This document shows, piece after piece, positions 26,001 to 34,934 of a stretch of 64,000 nt of DNA. Within the stretch, counting starts at the first letter, position 1, and every line of letters begins with the position of its first letter. Location: NCBI GenBank assembly GCA_035048485.1, contig CM068585.1, positions 13,249,501 to 13,313,500 on the forward strand. Direction: 5' to 3'. The notes beneath the pieces are model-generated. The model did not search any database. It was not told the DNA's origin and saw only the letters and a program-made list of their open reading frames with translations. The DNA is from Pteria penguin. Taxonomy: Eukaryota; Mollusca; Bivalvia; Pterioida; Pteriidae. A program made the position numbers and the translations under genes.

Positions 26001-29000
26001 TTAACAAAAAACCATTTCTAAAGCAGGCTGTAGACATATTTACTACTGCCTAGTCAATATGTGCAAGTCAGCTGCGCTATATGGTTGATTATTTGGTTGA
26101 TAGGGTTTTACGTTACTTTCAAACATTTTTCCATTTATATCACAACATAGATTCTGAGGATAACCAACCTCTTGAACATAAATTCAATATAATTACTCAG
26201 AAGTGATAAAATACAAGGATCCAACTTGGATCACATGACTCACTATCTCCAAATCTTAAATAACTTGAAGAAAAACATTGCCTTTCAAACATTTTTCCAT
26301 TTATATCACAACATAGATTCTGAGGATAACCAACCTCTTGAACATAAATTCAATATAATTACTCAGAAGTGATAAAATACAAGGATCCAACTTGGATCAC
26401 ATGACTCACTATCTCCAAATCTTAAATAACTTGAAGAAAAACATTGCCTTTTCTAAAACTAAAAGGATAACATAATTTTTTAAATACCTCCCGCTTTTTC
26501 CTCTGTAAATGTTTTGCAGCCATTTCGTCTCGGAATACTTTCTGCTTCTCCTGTTCTCTCTGTCTTTTTTTGGTATTTTTGATTTCTATCTTAGATTTTT
26601 CTTCAAATCTTCTCGCTGCTAATGTCAAACCTATAATGGCATATATAGAAAATTCCAAATACAATATCAAATATAATATTATTTCAGGGAGTAAAAATAA
26701 ATAAACTTCATTTTACATTTTACTGGGTACCTAAAACGTAATGCAATGGGTTTTTAAAGCTGTTTCCATTAAGGCTATAATTTTTACAACAAATTGAAAA
26801 ATTAGTCATTTGCATAATCTTGAATCATGTGTTTTATCCAAAAGATATTCCCCTGTGTTTCTGTATATAAGGGCGGAAGGTTTGGTAGGCTTTATTATTT
26901 TTACTACATGTTTCATTATTATCATTATCATTCCATAATTCAATAATACCATTTAAAATTTCAAAATAATATACAGCTTCATACTAAGGTAAGTAAACTA
27001 GTGAAAATATAATGTTTCATTGACTATACTCTTTAGAGATAACATACTTCTCAAATTTCTATATAAGTTTTTATATATGTAAATTGCATCAGTATATTTT
27101 CAAATAATTAGATAAGTAATTTATGAAGAATACTTTGAGAAATAACTACCCAGCTGTGGTTTATTGCCCAGTAATTCCCAGAGTCGCTGAACCAATCAAA
27201 TTATCACCAAGCTGTCTCAGACTCACTCTGCAAAGTGATCATTTGATTGGTTCATGATATGAGGGGAATTACTGGACAATAAACTGCTGCTAGGTAGTTG
27301 TTAATTTTATTCTAATATGTTTCTGAAGATGATAAGTTTAGTTAAATATGTAAAAATCAATTATTCAGTTTTCAGAAAATGAATAGGGCAAAGCATTAAG
27401 AACTGTGGCTGTACACAGTATGCCGTATCTGAGCGGGAATTTGGAAAATAATCACTGGGTGAATTCTATGGAATATATAGGGAGAAAATTTCAAGTCATA
27501 TTAGAATTGTAAATAAACACATTTCAATTTTTGCTATATTTAGAAAGGTTTTTCATGTATAAGGACATGTCTTTTTCCAGCATGGTCTAGATATTCAATG
27601 CTTTGCAGTAACTATGTTAGTAACACAATGAATAATATTTTTGTCCCATTTCAATACCTATAAATGTGCCAACAGTGAAAAAATATCTGTGATATGACCT
27701 TGAATTTGTACTTCAACTCTCCTGGAAATTATCAAGTACTGCAGTTCTAACATGAATATTCTATTACAATTTTTCAGAACACTGCACAAAATTGTCAAAA
27801 TTGGGCATATTATTCAATTTTCAACTTTTACCAAAAACTTGAAAGACTTCCTTATGTTTTCATTTATGAGGAAGTCACTTGTAAAAAATGGAACACACAA
27901 GAGAATATATGGAACTGCCATTTTCTTCAAGGAGTCAGTTGTACATGAATGAACAAAATGTGTTCAGGTGAGCCATATATGTTGCAACAGTGTATAATAC
28001 TACCTTTTATGCAAAATGTAAAGGAAACAGGTGCTGTGTTACTTCATCACTCACTACATCACATGGTCCACTATCAAGAAACTAGTGTTATTACTTTTTA
28101 GACTTTATTTTATTTATCTATTTACTTTCTAATTAATTTATGTGTTTATCTATTTATTTATATTTTCATTGTGTATTTACTTATTAATTCTTATTATCAT
28201 TATTTATTATTTTCATTTTTAATAATTATTTTTTATAATCTTAATTTTTTTTATTTACAATACAATTATTATTATTACATGTATTATTATTATCATTATT
28301 ATTATTATTTATTGTAAAATAAGAATAAATTTCATTATATTCAATGTTAGGAAATTGCATCCAATATTCTTAAAATTCATTCCATAACACATAATGGTAT
28401 TATTTAATTCTAAAAAATTTATTTGCACATTTATATGTTCTTATTTCTATATATACAATGTATATAGTGACTTTCCCTCAAGTACTTCTATATGTAAATT
28501 TTTGTAAATATTAATTTTAAGTTGGAAAGAATTGAACATGGCTGTCAAGCATGTTCATGCCACAGTCAAGTCTGTTAATGCTGTCATGAAATGAAGTTCA
28601 CATGCAAATCTGCGTTAAAGCAAATGTGTGCGCTCAGCAGTCCTGAGTGCATAAGAAAAGCAATCTTCATGTTAACGTAATTTTGACATAATGTTATGGA
28701 AGGACTGCACCTTACTGTAGATTGAATAGATCAGAGATATGTGGCAGTTACTTAAATATTCTATGCCTTGCATTGTATGCTCATCTTATTGTACAAATCA
28801 AGCACTCTTTTGATGATCTAAACTGTTTACAACCATGACTTTCACATTATTTTTTAAATTGTTTACATACTACATAATTATTTTGTACCTTCCGTTGCCT
28901 TTCTCTGGACTGTTTCTGCTACTTTTCCTTTCGTCAGGCTGGGACTAGATTTGGGTTGCATCAGAGATTTAGCTGTTGCTGATGAAGCACTACTTGGTCT

Positions 29001-32000
29001 AGATCTGGTCCGCATTTTATTTGTACAGGATCCATCTCTTCCTTTACCTGCTTTATTACACACAGATTTTCTTTGCTGATTTCCATCTTGTTTTGTTTCA
29101 CCTTCTGTCTTGGCATTTGCACATTTAGATTTTCTTACAACTGACTCACTTTTTACCGTAACACTAGTTGACCTTACAAATTTGTCATACTGGTCTTCTT
29201 TTACAGAAATTTTCAGGTCACTTTTGACATTGTTAATTTCAGATTTTGATGTCTTTTCATTTTGAACACTCTTTTCAGGTTTGATGTTGACTTCTGAAGT
29301 TTTCCTATTCTTCTTTTCGTTATGAGGCAATCTTTCATCTGTCAAATTATTCAAGCTTTTTTTGTTTTGTAGGTCATGACTATGGTTTACATCTTGCTTC
29401 CTACCAGATAGTGAACACAAAGACGGATCAAGATTTCCTGTCTGTGATTTGACTTCTATTGAAGACTGCTTTTTATTTTTAACTGATATTTTAGTATCAA
29501 GAGCTAAGCTGTTTCCTTTCTCAGAACATATTTTCAACCCTGAATTCTTGTCAAGTGAACTACTTTTGCGTAACTTTGGAACACCATTTTTTAATTCATC
29601 AATACCTGCAATCAGTTTCTTCATGGCACCTAATGCTACAACTCCCATTTTCTCCAACTGTTTCTCATTGAGACCTACTAAAATTCCCATGTCAATTTCA
29701 TTTACTGCAAACATTTGGACATATTTCTCTTCCTCTAACAAACACAGCTGCCTCAGCCATAAATGTACATCAGGATCACAGTTTGAACTCTTTGACAAGA
29801 GTCTAGCATGTCCTCTACCTACACTGCTTGAAGATTCTGACTGCCTAGTGGGAGATTCACCGGAATTGTTACTTTTACTTGGCATGCTTACTACATCAGA
29901 CAATTTATATTCCTCACTCTGAATATGACCATCAGTTTCTGTAGGTATTCTGTTGGTTTGTCGAACCTGTTTTCTGTTGTTACTATCGGACAGTAGGCTT
30001 GTTTGTCTCTCCAGTGCTCTAATTGTATTGGTTGTCTTCACAAGGTTTGAATTACTTACCGGTGTAACATTTATTTCCTTATAATCTGTACTGCTTTTAA
30101 GTTTTTTCACTACTTTTTCTGTTAAGCTTGATTTACCTTTTCCTACTGGCACAGATTTATCATCCTTGTTTCTGCTAAGTATTTCTTGGTCTTTTGCCAC
30201 CACTTTTTTCCTTTTTATGACATTAGCACTTGCTTTTTCTAAGACTTTAGACTTCATTTCAGCAACATTATCTAAATCACAAATTCCTCCTCCAGCTAAT
30301 GTAGTGTTTTCTGCTACATTTGTTTCATTTTTTGATTTATCATTTCCAAAGTTTCTTTTTTTCTCTATGTTGACATCATTCTGCAGAGCTTTTCCTTCAT
30401 TGTTCCCAAGTACGGTATCCTTAATATCAAAATCTTTTACTGGGGAACTTGTTCTAGGTCGTACTTGCTTTGAGACAGCACTCTTTGATTTGAGCCTTTT
30501 CTGCTTTTCGTCAACATTTTCTGTTTTATCAATGAGGTCTCTTGCTGATCTGTATGTTCGTAGTTTTCCAGAGCCTCCATGCTGCCATATAGCTCCTCCT
30601 AGTTCTTTTCTGTTATGACAACATAAGTATGAATGCATATAGACATTATAAACGAAGCTTTAGATAAAGGAATTGATACTGAACTTAAAGTATCTGATGG
30701 CAGAGTTATATGTTCTCAGATTTTATATTTTATTTACTTTACTATGATATTAATAAAAGAGGTGAAGCACCGTGAAGCTTTACAATTACATTCCTAAAGT
30801 TCCTCCCTAAAAATTGTGCAGTTTAATAGTGCTCATAAGCGAGCAGATTCTTGTCTTTTGGCAAAGACAACCATACACTTTTTTACATAAAACTCTTGCC
30901 ACAGAGGAAATTTTTTTCTCAGCATTCAAATCTAGCTCATTATGTTCTCCACCAGTAGACATGTATGTCATATTGTTTTTTAAATTTTAAGGTTTTTAAA
31001 AATGATTTTCACCTGATCATCCCTCGTATGCTGTTATCAGTTTCTTCTTTGAACCTTTTATGTAAGGTCAGTGCGTCTTCTAATGCTTCTACATCCTGGT
31101 ACAACTTCCTGCTCTCCTTCTGAAGGCTCTGAAACCTACATGTAGGAAAGAAATGTTCTTGTATAAGCCTTACACTCCACTGGTGCAGAAATTCAGCACA
31201 TTTTATGAATACTGAAAGCTCTAGCTGACATCAATAGAACCCTAAGGAATACTTTCGACTAATTTTAACTCTATGTCATATCTTAGACAGTAATATGGTA
31301 ACACACATGTATGGGATAGCTGTAAAAAGATTTCTGTGAAAAGAACCAAAAATTATACTTCCTAAAGGTCTAAAAAGAAAACAGTGGAATGTTATGCACC
31401 AGTTTCATTAAAATCCTTCTTATACCTAGGATGGAGATATGACCGGCTTTAATGAATATTATCCCTATATAAGTCCTTATGGGACAAACCAACATATCAA
31501 TTAATTAGGATCTGCTAGACCCCAAGGTGAATACTATTGGTAGATTTCTTACAAACATCTTTGAAAAACATGATAAATGGATAGACAAACAGAAATATAC
31601 ACTGTTTGAGTATTACTTTCAGAGGAATGCATATTCTAATTAGCCAGAGTTTAGCACTATATCTCTTGTTTTCTTATACTCATGACCACACAAAATGCAA
31701 ATACAAAGATTCGAAGACAACAGCGGTCATGGATTGTGTTCATTCATCACCATACAAGAAGAAATGTGATAGGAAGATTCAACAAAGATTAAAAAAGAAC
31801 AGCCATGGATCAACTTAATTCATCACCACACAAGAAGAAATTTGATACAAAGATTCCAAGAAAACAGCCATGAATCATGATAATTCATCACCATGCAAAT
31901 AGAAATGTGATACAAAGTTTCAAAGATCATTTCATACATCATGTTAATTCCTGACTTAATCCACATATTTTATAAAGCTCTGCTTTTACATTATTTTGCA

Positions 32001-33246
32001 CTAAAATTTAGTTACACTAAAATAATTAGTACATGTACAGTAGTCCACCCCTTTTGGCTTCACTTGTTGATAACTGATAAAGGATATCTACTGGTCACTC
32101 TGAAATACATTCAAATTTGACAGAAATTTACACAATTCATGATATCTAGTAAAAACTTCTTTCTTACCTAATATATATATATATCAGATAAATATATATG
32201 AATAAATAATACAATTCTAATTGATACCATGTACTTACTGTTTGTCTGAATATCTCTTAGAAGTCATGATATATCCCTATCATATCACATCAGAGTTTTG
32301 ATAATTTTGATTCCGGTACCACTGCTTCTACCTTTGATGACCTCCTACATGATGTAAAATCAGAACACAGAAGCATTTTGTTACAAAGGAATGATTAAAA
32401 CATTTTGTTATTCAAACAATCAAAACTTGAGTAGATATGCTTTTCATGTAATTTTCCATACATATGTTATGAGTAAAATCCTTGACATGCAGACTCCTCT
32501 CTGGTATCTACATAGAGCAATATCTGAAATTGTCTGAGCATTTGCCAAATATTAATATCCTGCAGATTTTCTATATTTACTGTTCATGCCATAAATTTAC
32601 TGGACATGAGTAAGTGATTTAATTACCTTTATTATTCATGTAGCATCGAACTAGATTTTGTTAGCAATAATAAAAAAACCTCCCTCACCCCGTATTAACA
32701 CCCGTCCCTAATTCATAAATTGTGTATTTAATCCTTGCTTTATCTTGGCACTAGATACAACTGAACATAACAACACCATGTTAATGTTTCCAGTTGGCAA
32801 AATATGCCATTTAACATTTTTCTGAACTGAACATTTTTTCATGTGAATCTTGAATCATTTTGCTTTCGAAGTGATAACCTTCATGTGGATGATACAATTT
32901 GAAATTTGTTAAGCTGGAATTGCGTACAATTACACTGAATTGTCAGAAAAGTATAATTTTTGTTGCATCAGTCCGAGATTCTCTGCCCTTCTCCTACTTT
33001 TGATATTGGCGTTTTGTGGGAGTGTCAGAGAGACTTTGTTCAACAAAAGTTGTAATTTCAGCGATACAAGCAGGTATCAGGATATACACAACTCTGGCGA
33101 CAAATAAACTTTTGCCTAGCGAACTTGCAACCTAAAATCCAATAAATGAACATTAAACTTACTCGATCATAACAATATTTTTCCAAATAAGATCTATAAC
33201 TTCTACTAGCTGCTGCTTTATCTGAAAACACGACAAGATCCTCCAT
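10913..33246 (-). CDS. SAM domain-containing TKL-type protein kinase, 17 coding exons
   Basis: This is a spliced gene read from 33246 down to the TAA at 10913-10915; the exons are listed separately. All inferred junctions are GT-AG and phases agree throughout. Approximate protein order: N-terminal coil (1-82); long basic Ser/Lys-rich region with a SAM domain (about 358-425); basic coiled coil (656-704); Ser/Asp/Glu linker; second coil (826-970); TKL-like kinase domain (about 962-1228); disordered tail of about 700 residues; polyproline; short WAVE-like acidic terminus. Seen in the kinase: glycine loop [12 protein letters not shown] lysine, HLDLKSMN catalytic loop, DFG, and MAPE, so activity is expected. 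TKL kinases phosphorylate Ser/Thr in signalling cascades, and SAM domains mediate self-association or scaffold binding. A cytoplasmic signalling role, perhaps linked to actin, is inference. I do not recognise a vertebrate one-to-one orthologue, so no symbol is given. Confidence 0.88.
11539..13683 (-). CDS. SAM-kinase gene, exon 16 (disordered tail, polyproline)
   Basis: A 2,145-nt exon of 715 codons. After the last kinase helix ([19 protein letters not shown]) it is Ser/Asp/Lys-rich and low complexity with no recognisable fold. Near the end is a polyproline run ([14 protein letters not shown]) of the profilin/EVH1/SH3-ligand kind, then SSIAEILKR. The reading frame runs on to a TGA at 11503, but a strong donor AGG|GTGAGT at 11539 and a matching exon at 10913-11002 make splicing more likely. 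Confidence 0.9.
14111..14230 (-). CDS. SAM-kinase gene, exon 15 (kinase C-lobe end)
   Basis: A 120-nt phase-0 exon reading [18 protein letters not shown] to [14 protein letters not shown]. It contains the conserved CW-D-P and RRPSF signature of subdomain XI, whose Arg pairs with the APE Glu. It joins DVLQRLE of exon 16 exactly as the kinase fold requires. Confidence 0.94.
14268..14350. repeat. Short tandem repeat in kinase intron 14
   Basis: The motif cacaccaggacaacgttca occurs about three to four times with drift, next to exon 15. Confidence 0.6.
14687..14876 (-). CDS. SAM-kinase gene, exon 14 (activation loop, APE)
   Basis: A 190-nt exon covering the activation segment ([16 protein letters not shown]), [12 protein letters not shown] with the APE motif, and [20 protein letters not shown] with the helix-F Asp. 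The activation loop carries several Thr and Ser residues that could be phosphorylated. Donor TTTCAG|GTAATA. Confidence 0.94.
15437..15610 (-). CDS. SAM-kinase gene, exon 13 (catalytic loop, DFG)
   Basis: A 174-nt exon reading [18 protein letters not shown], then the catalytic loop [13 protein letters not shown] (Asp general base, Lys and Asn present), then [11 protein letters not shown] with the metal-binding DFG. The first loop residues are HLD rather than the commoner HRD or HCD. Donor TTCAG|GTAATC. Confidence 0.94.
15848..15985. repeat. 30-bp tandem duplication containing a splice donor
   Basis: Unit ttaccttgaagggtcatgca plus gtactttaca, about 4.5 copies. The highest-coordinate unit contains the last codons and donor of exon 12; the others are intronic and retain a GTAATG donor-like site. 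Confidence 0.85.
15970..16106 (-). CDS. SAM-kinase gene, exon 12 (helix C to hinge)
   Basis: A 137-nt exon reading [18 protein letters not shown], typical TKL helix C and strand 4, then [18 protein letters not shown], covering the hinge and helix D, ending HDPS. The donor CAAG|GTAACG sits in the first unit of a 30-bp tandem duplication that repeats the donor downstream in the intron. Confidence 0.93.
16896..17017 (-). CDS. SAM-kinase gene, exon 11 (glycine loop, VAIK)
   Basis: A 122-nt exon encoding [13 protein letters not shown], the nucleotide-binding loop, then [10 protein letters not shown] with the ATP-anchoring lysine, ending NYFAAE at the start of helix C, whose Glu should pair with that lysine. 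Donor GAG|GTCAGT. Confidence 0.93.
17060..17215. repeat. Two-copy tandem duplication, about 78 bp
   Basis: Both copies contain gtgtctctggacagggagat and aatgataaatgtct, about 77-78 bp apart, in the intron upstream of kinase exon 11. Confidence 0.75.
17695..18130. repeat. Dispersed repeat (family with copies at 48085 and 56105)
   Basis: Shares tcaaagatta, acggcagcata, ttgattttgcatttata and caaattcaaatttgtt with the copies at 48085-48350 and 56105-56300. Non-coding, intronic here. Confidence 0.6.
18452..18543 (-). CDS. SAM-kinase gene, exon 10 (start of kinase domain)
   Basis: A 92-nt exon reading [16 protein letters not shown] then [14 protein letters not shown]. It supplies the strand just before the glycine loop (IEFQES-G). 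Donor TCAG|GTATAT; the split Gly is completed by exon 11. Confidence 0.88.
18770..19720. repeat. 41-bp intronic minisatellite, about 22 units
   Basis: The unit reads gatgtgattaggtactggga followed by tagaacccagaccttaacag. It varies by small indels and point changes. It lies in the 3.2-kb intron between exons 9 and 10. Confidence 0.93.
20030..20235. repeat. About 60-bp degenerate repeat, four units
   Basis: The shared core is cctaagttcttaaagttagt followed by cattacaagtaac. Confidence 0.65.
20380..21480 (-). mobile_element. 5'-truncated non-LTR retrotransposon with amplified 3' tail
   Basis: Minus-strand frames at 21480-21022 match, in order, the C-terminal reverse transcriptase tail of the LINE at 42290-43670: [23 protein letters not shown] and [15 protein letters not shown]. 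Stops and frameshifts show it is dead. Its 3' end has become an 88-bp array (20441-21050), listed separately. Confidence 0.75.
20441..21056. repeat. 88-bp tandem repeat, seven units, derived from LINE 3' end
   Basis: Units start with tcactctatgctgcaatggg at 20441, 20529, 20617, 20705, 20793, 20881 and 20969, exactly 88 bp apart. Each also contains gtgctgtctggtagtccacc. The same sequence occurs once in the LINE tail at about 42290-42360. Confidence 0.93.
21751..22088 (-). CDS. SAM-kinase gene, exon 9 (coil and linker)
   Basis: A 338-nt exon. [14 protein letters not shown] and [20 protein letters not shown] form a strong coiled coil. An acidic linker ([18 protein letters not shown]) and a basic segment ending HRKQIR follow. 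The last Arg codon is split (AG|A) with exon 10. Confidence 0.87.
22465..22571 (-). CDS. SAM-kinase gene, exon 8
   Basis: A 107-nt exon reading [18 protein letters not shown] to KDIESQ. The start is Arg/Ser-rich; the end begins the second coiled coil. The 3' splice site (TTGTAG|GATTAG) lies about 10 nt from the edge of a 47/52-bp tandem array. Donor CACAG|GTATTG. Confidence 0.83.
22579..23695. repeat. 47/52-bp intronic minisatellite, about 22 units
   Basis: The unit reads gatctctataaggtatctga, then tcatacaatacagactgagt, then taattag; a 5-bp acaat insertion makes some units 52 bp. The array begins about 8-10 nt from the acceptor of kinase exon 8. Confidence 0.95.
24130..24395 (-). mobile_element. 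Degenerate SINE body (same family as 44872-45124)
   Basis: Shares the ordered blocks tatatggtgatggcatct, cctgatgca, acaaaaatttaaacctat, cgacccatcgcaagcagt and ggggtttttctta with the intact copy. The tRNA-like head is missing, so it is truncated. Confidence 0.65.
24428..25316. mobile_element. 889-bp TA-flanked DNA transposon, non-autonomous
   Basis: The terminal inverted repeats ccgtatttactcgaatataa (left) and attcgagtaaatatgg (right) are complementary over about 25 bp, each flanked by TA, the target duplication typical of the Tc1/mariner/pogo superfamily. Subterminal gcgtattata repeats occur at both ends. No transposase frame is left, so it looks non-autonomous. It lies in kinase intron 7. 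Confidence 0.8.
25358..25495 (-). CDS. SAM-kinase gene, exon 7
   Basis: A 138-nt exon reading [15 protein letters not shown] to NPDFI. Pro/Lys-rich linker with PPKVPAR, a possible SH3-type ligand. It lies about 40 nt downstream of the right end of a TA-flanked DNA transposon that occupies the next intron. Confidence 0.83.
25661..25781 (-). CDS. SAM-kinase gene, exon 6
   Basis: A 121-nt exon beginning [11 protein letters not shown] and continuing through the acidic stretch [14 protein letters not shown]. The phase needed by exon 7 selects the weak donor G|GTTTAT at 25661 rather than the upstream AAG|GTCATG, which would be out of frame. The 3' end is therefore the least certain junction in the gene after exons 1 and 2. 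Confidence 0.75.
26116..26451. repeat. Exact two-copy 166-bp tandem duplication
   Basis: Both copies run from ctttcaaacatttttccatt to gaagaaaaacattgc without a visible mismatch; copy two starts at 26282. It lies in kinase intron 5, adjacent to exon 5. Confidence 0.93.
26488..26630 (-). CDS. SAM-kinase gene, exon 5 (basic coil)
   Basis: A 143-nt exon reading [14 protein letters not shown] to HLQRKKRE. It is very rich in Lys, Arg and Glu, as expected for a charged single helix or coiled coil. Donor GGGAG|GTATTT, phase 0 into the next exon (KKRE then REKSEERR). Confidence 0.85.
27142..27302. mobile_element. MITE with about 58-bp terminal inverted repeats
   Basis: The left arm contains tttattgcccagtaattccc and gaaccaatcaaattatcac; the right arm is the inverse complement with a few changes. 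Ends are ataactaccc and its complement. Length about 160 bp, no coding capacity. Intronic. Confidence 0.75.
27303..28880. other. AT-rich part of kinase intron 4
   Basis: The stretch 28095-28320 is a low-complexity tatttattatta tract. Nothing else is supported. Confidence 0.6.
28889..30609 (-). CDS. SAM-kinase gene, exon 4 (large; SAM domain)
   Basis: A 1,721-nt exon of 573 codons. Most of it is low-complexity Lys/Ser/Asn-rich sequence with many basic patches, predicted disordered. Within it, at about 29590-29790, is a SAM domain: [11 protein letters not shown] opens helix 1, [19 protein letters not shown] follows, then [12 protein letters not shown] and [12 protein letters not shown], matching the helix pattern and the conserved Trp, Leu and Gly positions of the family. 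It joins downstream through ATEG, the split Gly completed by exon 5. Confidence 0.9.
31013..31135 (-). CDS. SAM-kinase gene, exon 3 (coiled coil)
   Basis: A 123-nt exon (1+40 codons+2) that reads [20 protein letters not shown] and ends IRGMIR. Heptad-like spacing of Leu/Val/Ala suggests a short N-terminal coiled coil. Acceptor TGTAG|G and donor ATCAG|GTGAAA fit the phases of both neighbours. Confidence 0.85.
31680..31930. repeat. Degenerate tandem repeat, about 75 bp, three units
   Basis: Shared blocks are aattcatcaccacacaagaa, gaaatgtgata and acaaagattc. Confidence 0.6.
32239..32276 (-). CDS. SAM-kinase gene, exon 2
   Basis: A 38-nt exon with donor CA|GTAAGT. It encodes [12 protein letters not shown] plus two bases of a Gln codon completed by the next exon. 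The acceptor (GATAG|GGATAT) has a poor pyrimidine tract. The methionine at 32265-32267 is an alternative start, and an in-frame TAG lies just upstream if the exon is longer. Confidence 0.6.
33163..33246 (-). CDS. SAM-kinase gene, exon 1 (candidate start)
   Basis: Twenty-eight codons beginning [10 protein letters not shown] and ending CYDR, followed by a consensus GTAAGT donor. It joins in phase 0 to the exon at 32239-32276. An alternative model leaves this exon untranslated, with translation starting at the MTSK methionine of exon 2, because a different exon-2 acceptor (near 32344) would bring an in-frame TGA. A diverged inverted copy of this exon lies at about 33440-33510. Confidence 0.6.
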
Positions 33247-33249
33247 TTC

Positions 33250-33440
33250 ATCACTTGTGTGTAGAGTATGATGTTAGATCACGCCAAACGCGACTTTGCA
33301 TTCATAATGAGGTTGCATCGATCATGTTTTTCTTTACAAAAATTTGTCAGCTGCTGAAGTGTCTCGAATGCAAAGTCCCGTTCTGCCAGATATGACGTCA
33401 TACTCCATATATATACACAAATGGTAAAATGAAAATATTG
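33250..33440 (-). promoter_or_regulatory. Probable promoter region of the SAM-kinase gene, with CRE
   Basis: This lies directly upstream of exon 1 and at the centre of an imperfect palindrome. It contains a perfect palindromic CRE (TGACGTCA, 33393-33400), the consensus for CREB/ATF factors, and a mirrored degenerate version at about 33270-33277 (TAACATCA on the minus strand). The repeated GAATGCAAAGTC (33366-33377, inverted at 33292-33303) also contains an octamer-like ATGCAAA. No clear TATA box was seen at a fixed distance. Confidence 0.5.
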
Positions 33441-33700
33441 TCATGCTTTCAGAAAATGGCAGCTAGGAGAAGTTAAAGACCTTATTTGGAAAAGATATTG
33501 CTATGATAGAGTGAGTTAGATGTTCATTTACTGGATTATAGGTTGCAGATTTGCTGTGCAAATGTTTATTTGTCACAAGAGGCTTGTACATCCCAATACC
33601 AGCTTATATCGCTGAAATTCCAACTTTTGATGAAGAAAGTCTCTCTCCCACAAACAACCAATATCAAAAGTGGGAGAAGGGCAGAGAATCTCGAACTATT

Positions 33701-34930
33701 GTTGTGTCTGTTTAAAACATCCATTTTTTGTCAAACACTCTTGATTCACTCAAAATTTGCTCCCACTGATTTAAATTTTAGCATTGATATTAGTATCGAT
33801 CTCTTTTACTTTGGCACCAGGCCCAATTATGATAGCATTACATATGACCCTGTACATATCATATACATATATAATATAGGATATAACTTACAGGTTAATT
33901 CTATCTCTCACTAAATGATATACCAATCAATAACAAGTAACTTTATTTTAGGGCATGCCTTAATTATTTTATCGTGTCCAAAAGATTAACCATCTACATA
34001 AACATGGTCACAGACTATATTCAGTATTGAGAATTGTGAGTCCTAATCTCTTATGACATGTCCTGGACTATTTTCTCTTCTATTGGTTGGGTTAATACTT
34101 CACAACCACCGGTGGTGTTGAAGTATGAGCCTCACTGTAATTTTCAATAGAAATTATTGGAGATAATGATAATTTTTTTTATTGTCCACTCAAAATTTAC
34201 ACTATTCACACAATGCTTGGCAAGGGCTCAGAATTACCAGCCATCCTGAAAACTTACCAGGATCCTCATCTGGCTTGCACATTTTGCCAACTCTGCAATG
34301 CAATGATGGCACGCTGACTTGGAAATTAATAAATTATTTAATATAGATTTTACCACATATATTTGCATACTTTATAAATTTGCATTTGAAAATTTTTGCA
34401 TCATATCTTCTCCAAAAATACAGACACTGTCTCCTTAATTTAACTATAATAAAACGTGTAATAATTACCCGATCATTGCTCGAATTTACTCTATTTTGTT
34501 ATTCCTAGATACACTATTTAGTCGTGTATTGCGGCACATTATTTAGATTCAGCGCATATACATTCTGGTATTCCCAAAGACAGTGATCATAAAAAAGTTT
34601 CCTATTAGATTATCATGCATTTTACAACTAGCAGATAGATCACAATTTGCTTTTAAAAATATTTCAAGTGCTGGCAAGTTTGTTTACATTGTTCTGATTG
34701 GAACTCTTCAATTTTACAGTAGTTTGGTTTAGCGTATTCGCGTTGCATCTATTTCCTTAAAATTACAACATGAAATTTTTTATGTAAAATGTATTTACAT
34801 GTTATGTTAAAATACATAATTATTTACATTTATATTCATATGCTCTCATCTTATCTAAGTCAGTCTACTAAGTCATTGTTCTAATTATTCTTATGTATAC
34901 ATTGAATTTATGTTAAATAATTTGTGATTT
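33701..34930. other. No gene seen
   Basis: The beginning continues an open frame across the inverted-repeat arm (to 33914), but it has no recognisable domain. The rest is AT-rich and unannotated. Confidence 0.5.
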
Positions 34931-34934
34931 CAAT

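Larger units (their letters stand above)
32970..33700. repeat. Large imperfect inverted repeat spanning exon 1 and promoter
   Basis: The minus strand from about 33240 to 32970 (exon 1, its donor and part of intron 1) matches the plus strand from about 33440 to 33700 with roughly 75-85% identity by eye. Shared blocks include CTTATTTGGAAAA and gggcagagaatctcg. The centre is near 33335. In the plus-strand arm the exon copy carries a stop and a changed donor (GTGAGT), so it is probably not coding. Confidence 0.8.

Noticed and set aside
29449..29922. 157-codon plus-strand frame
   Set aside because: It is the antisense shadow of the SAM-domain exon.
33543..33914. 123-codon plus-strand frame as a gene
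   Set aside because: It overlaps the mirror arm of the inverted repeat, has no domain, and its first part is the complement-like copy of intron 1.
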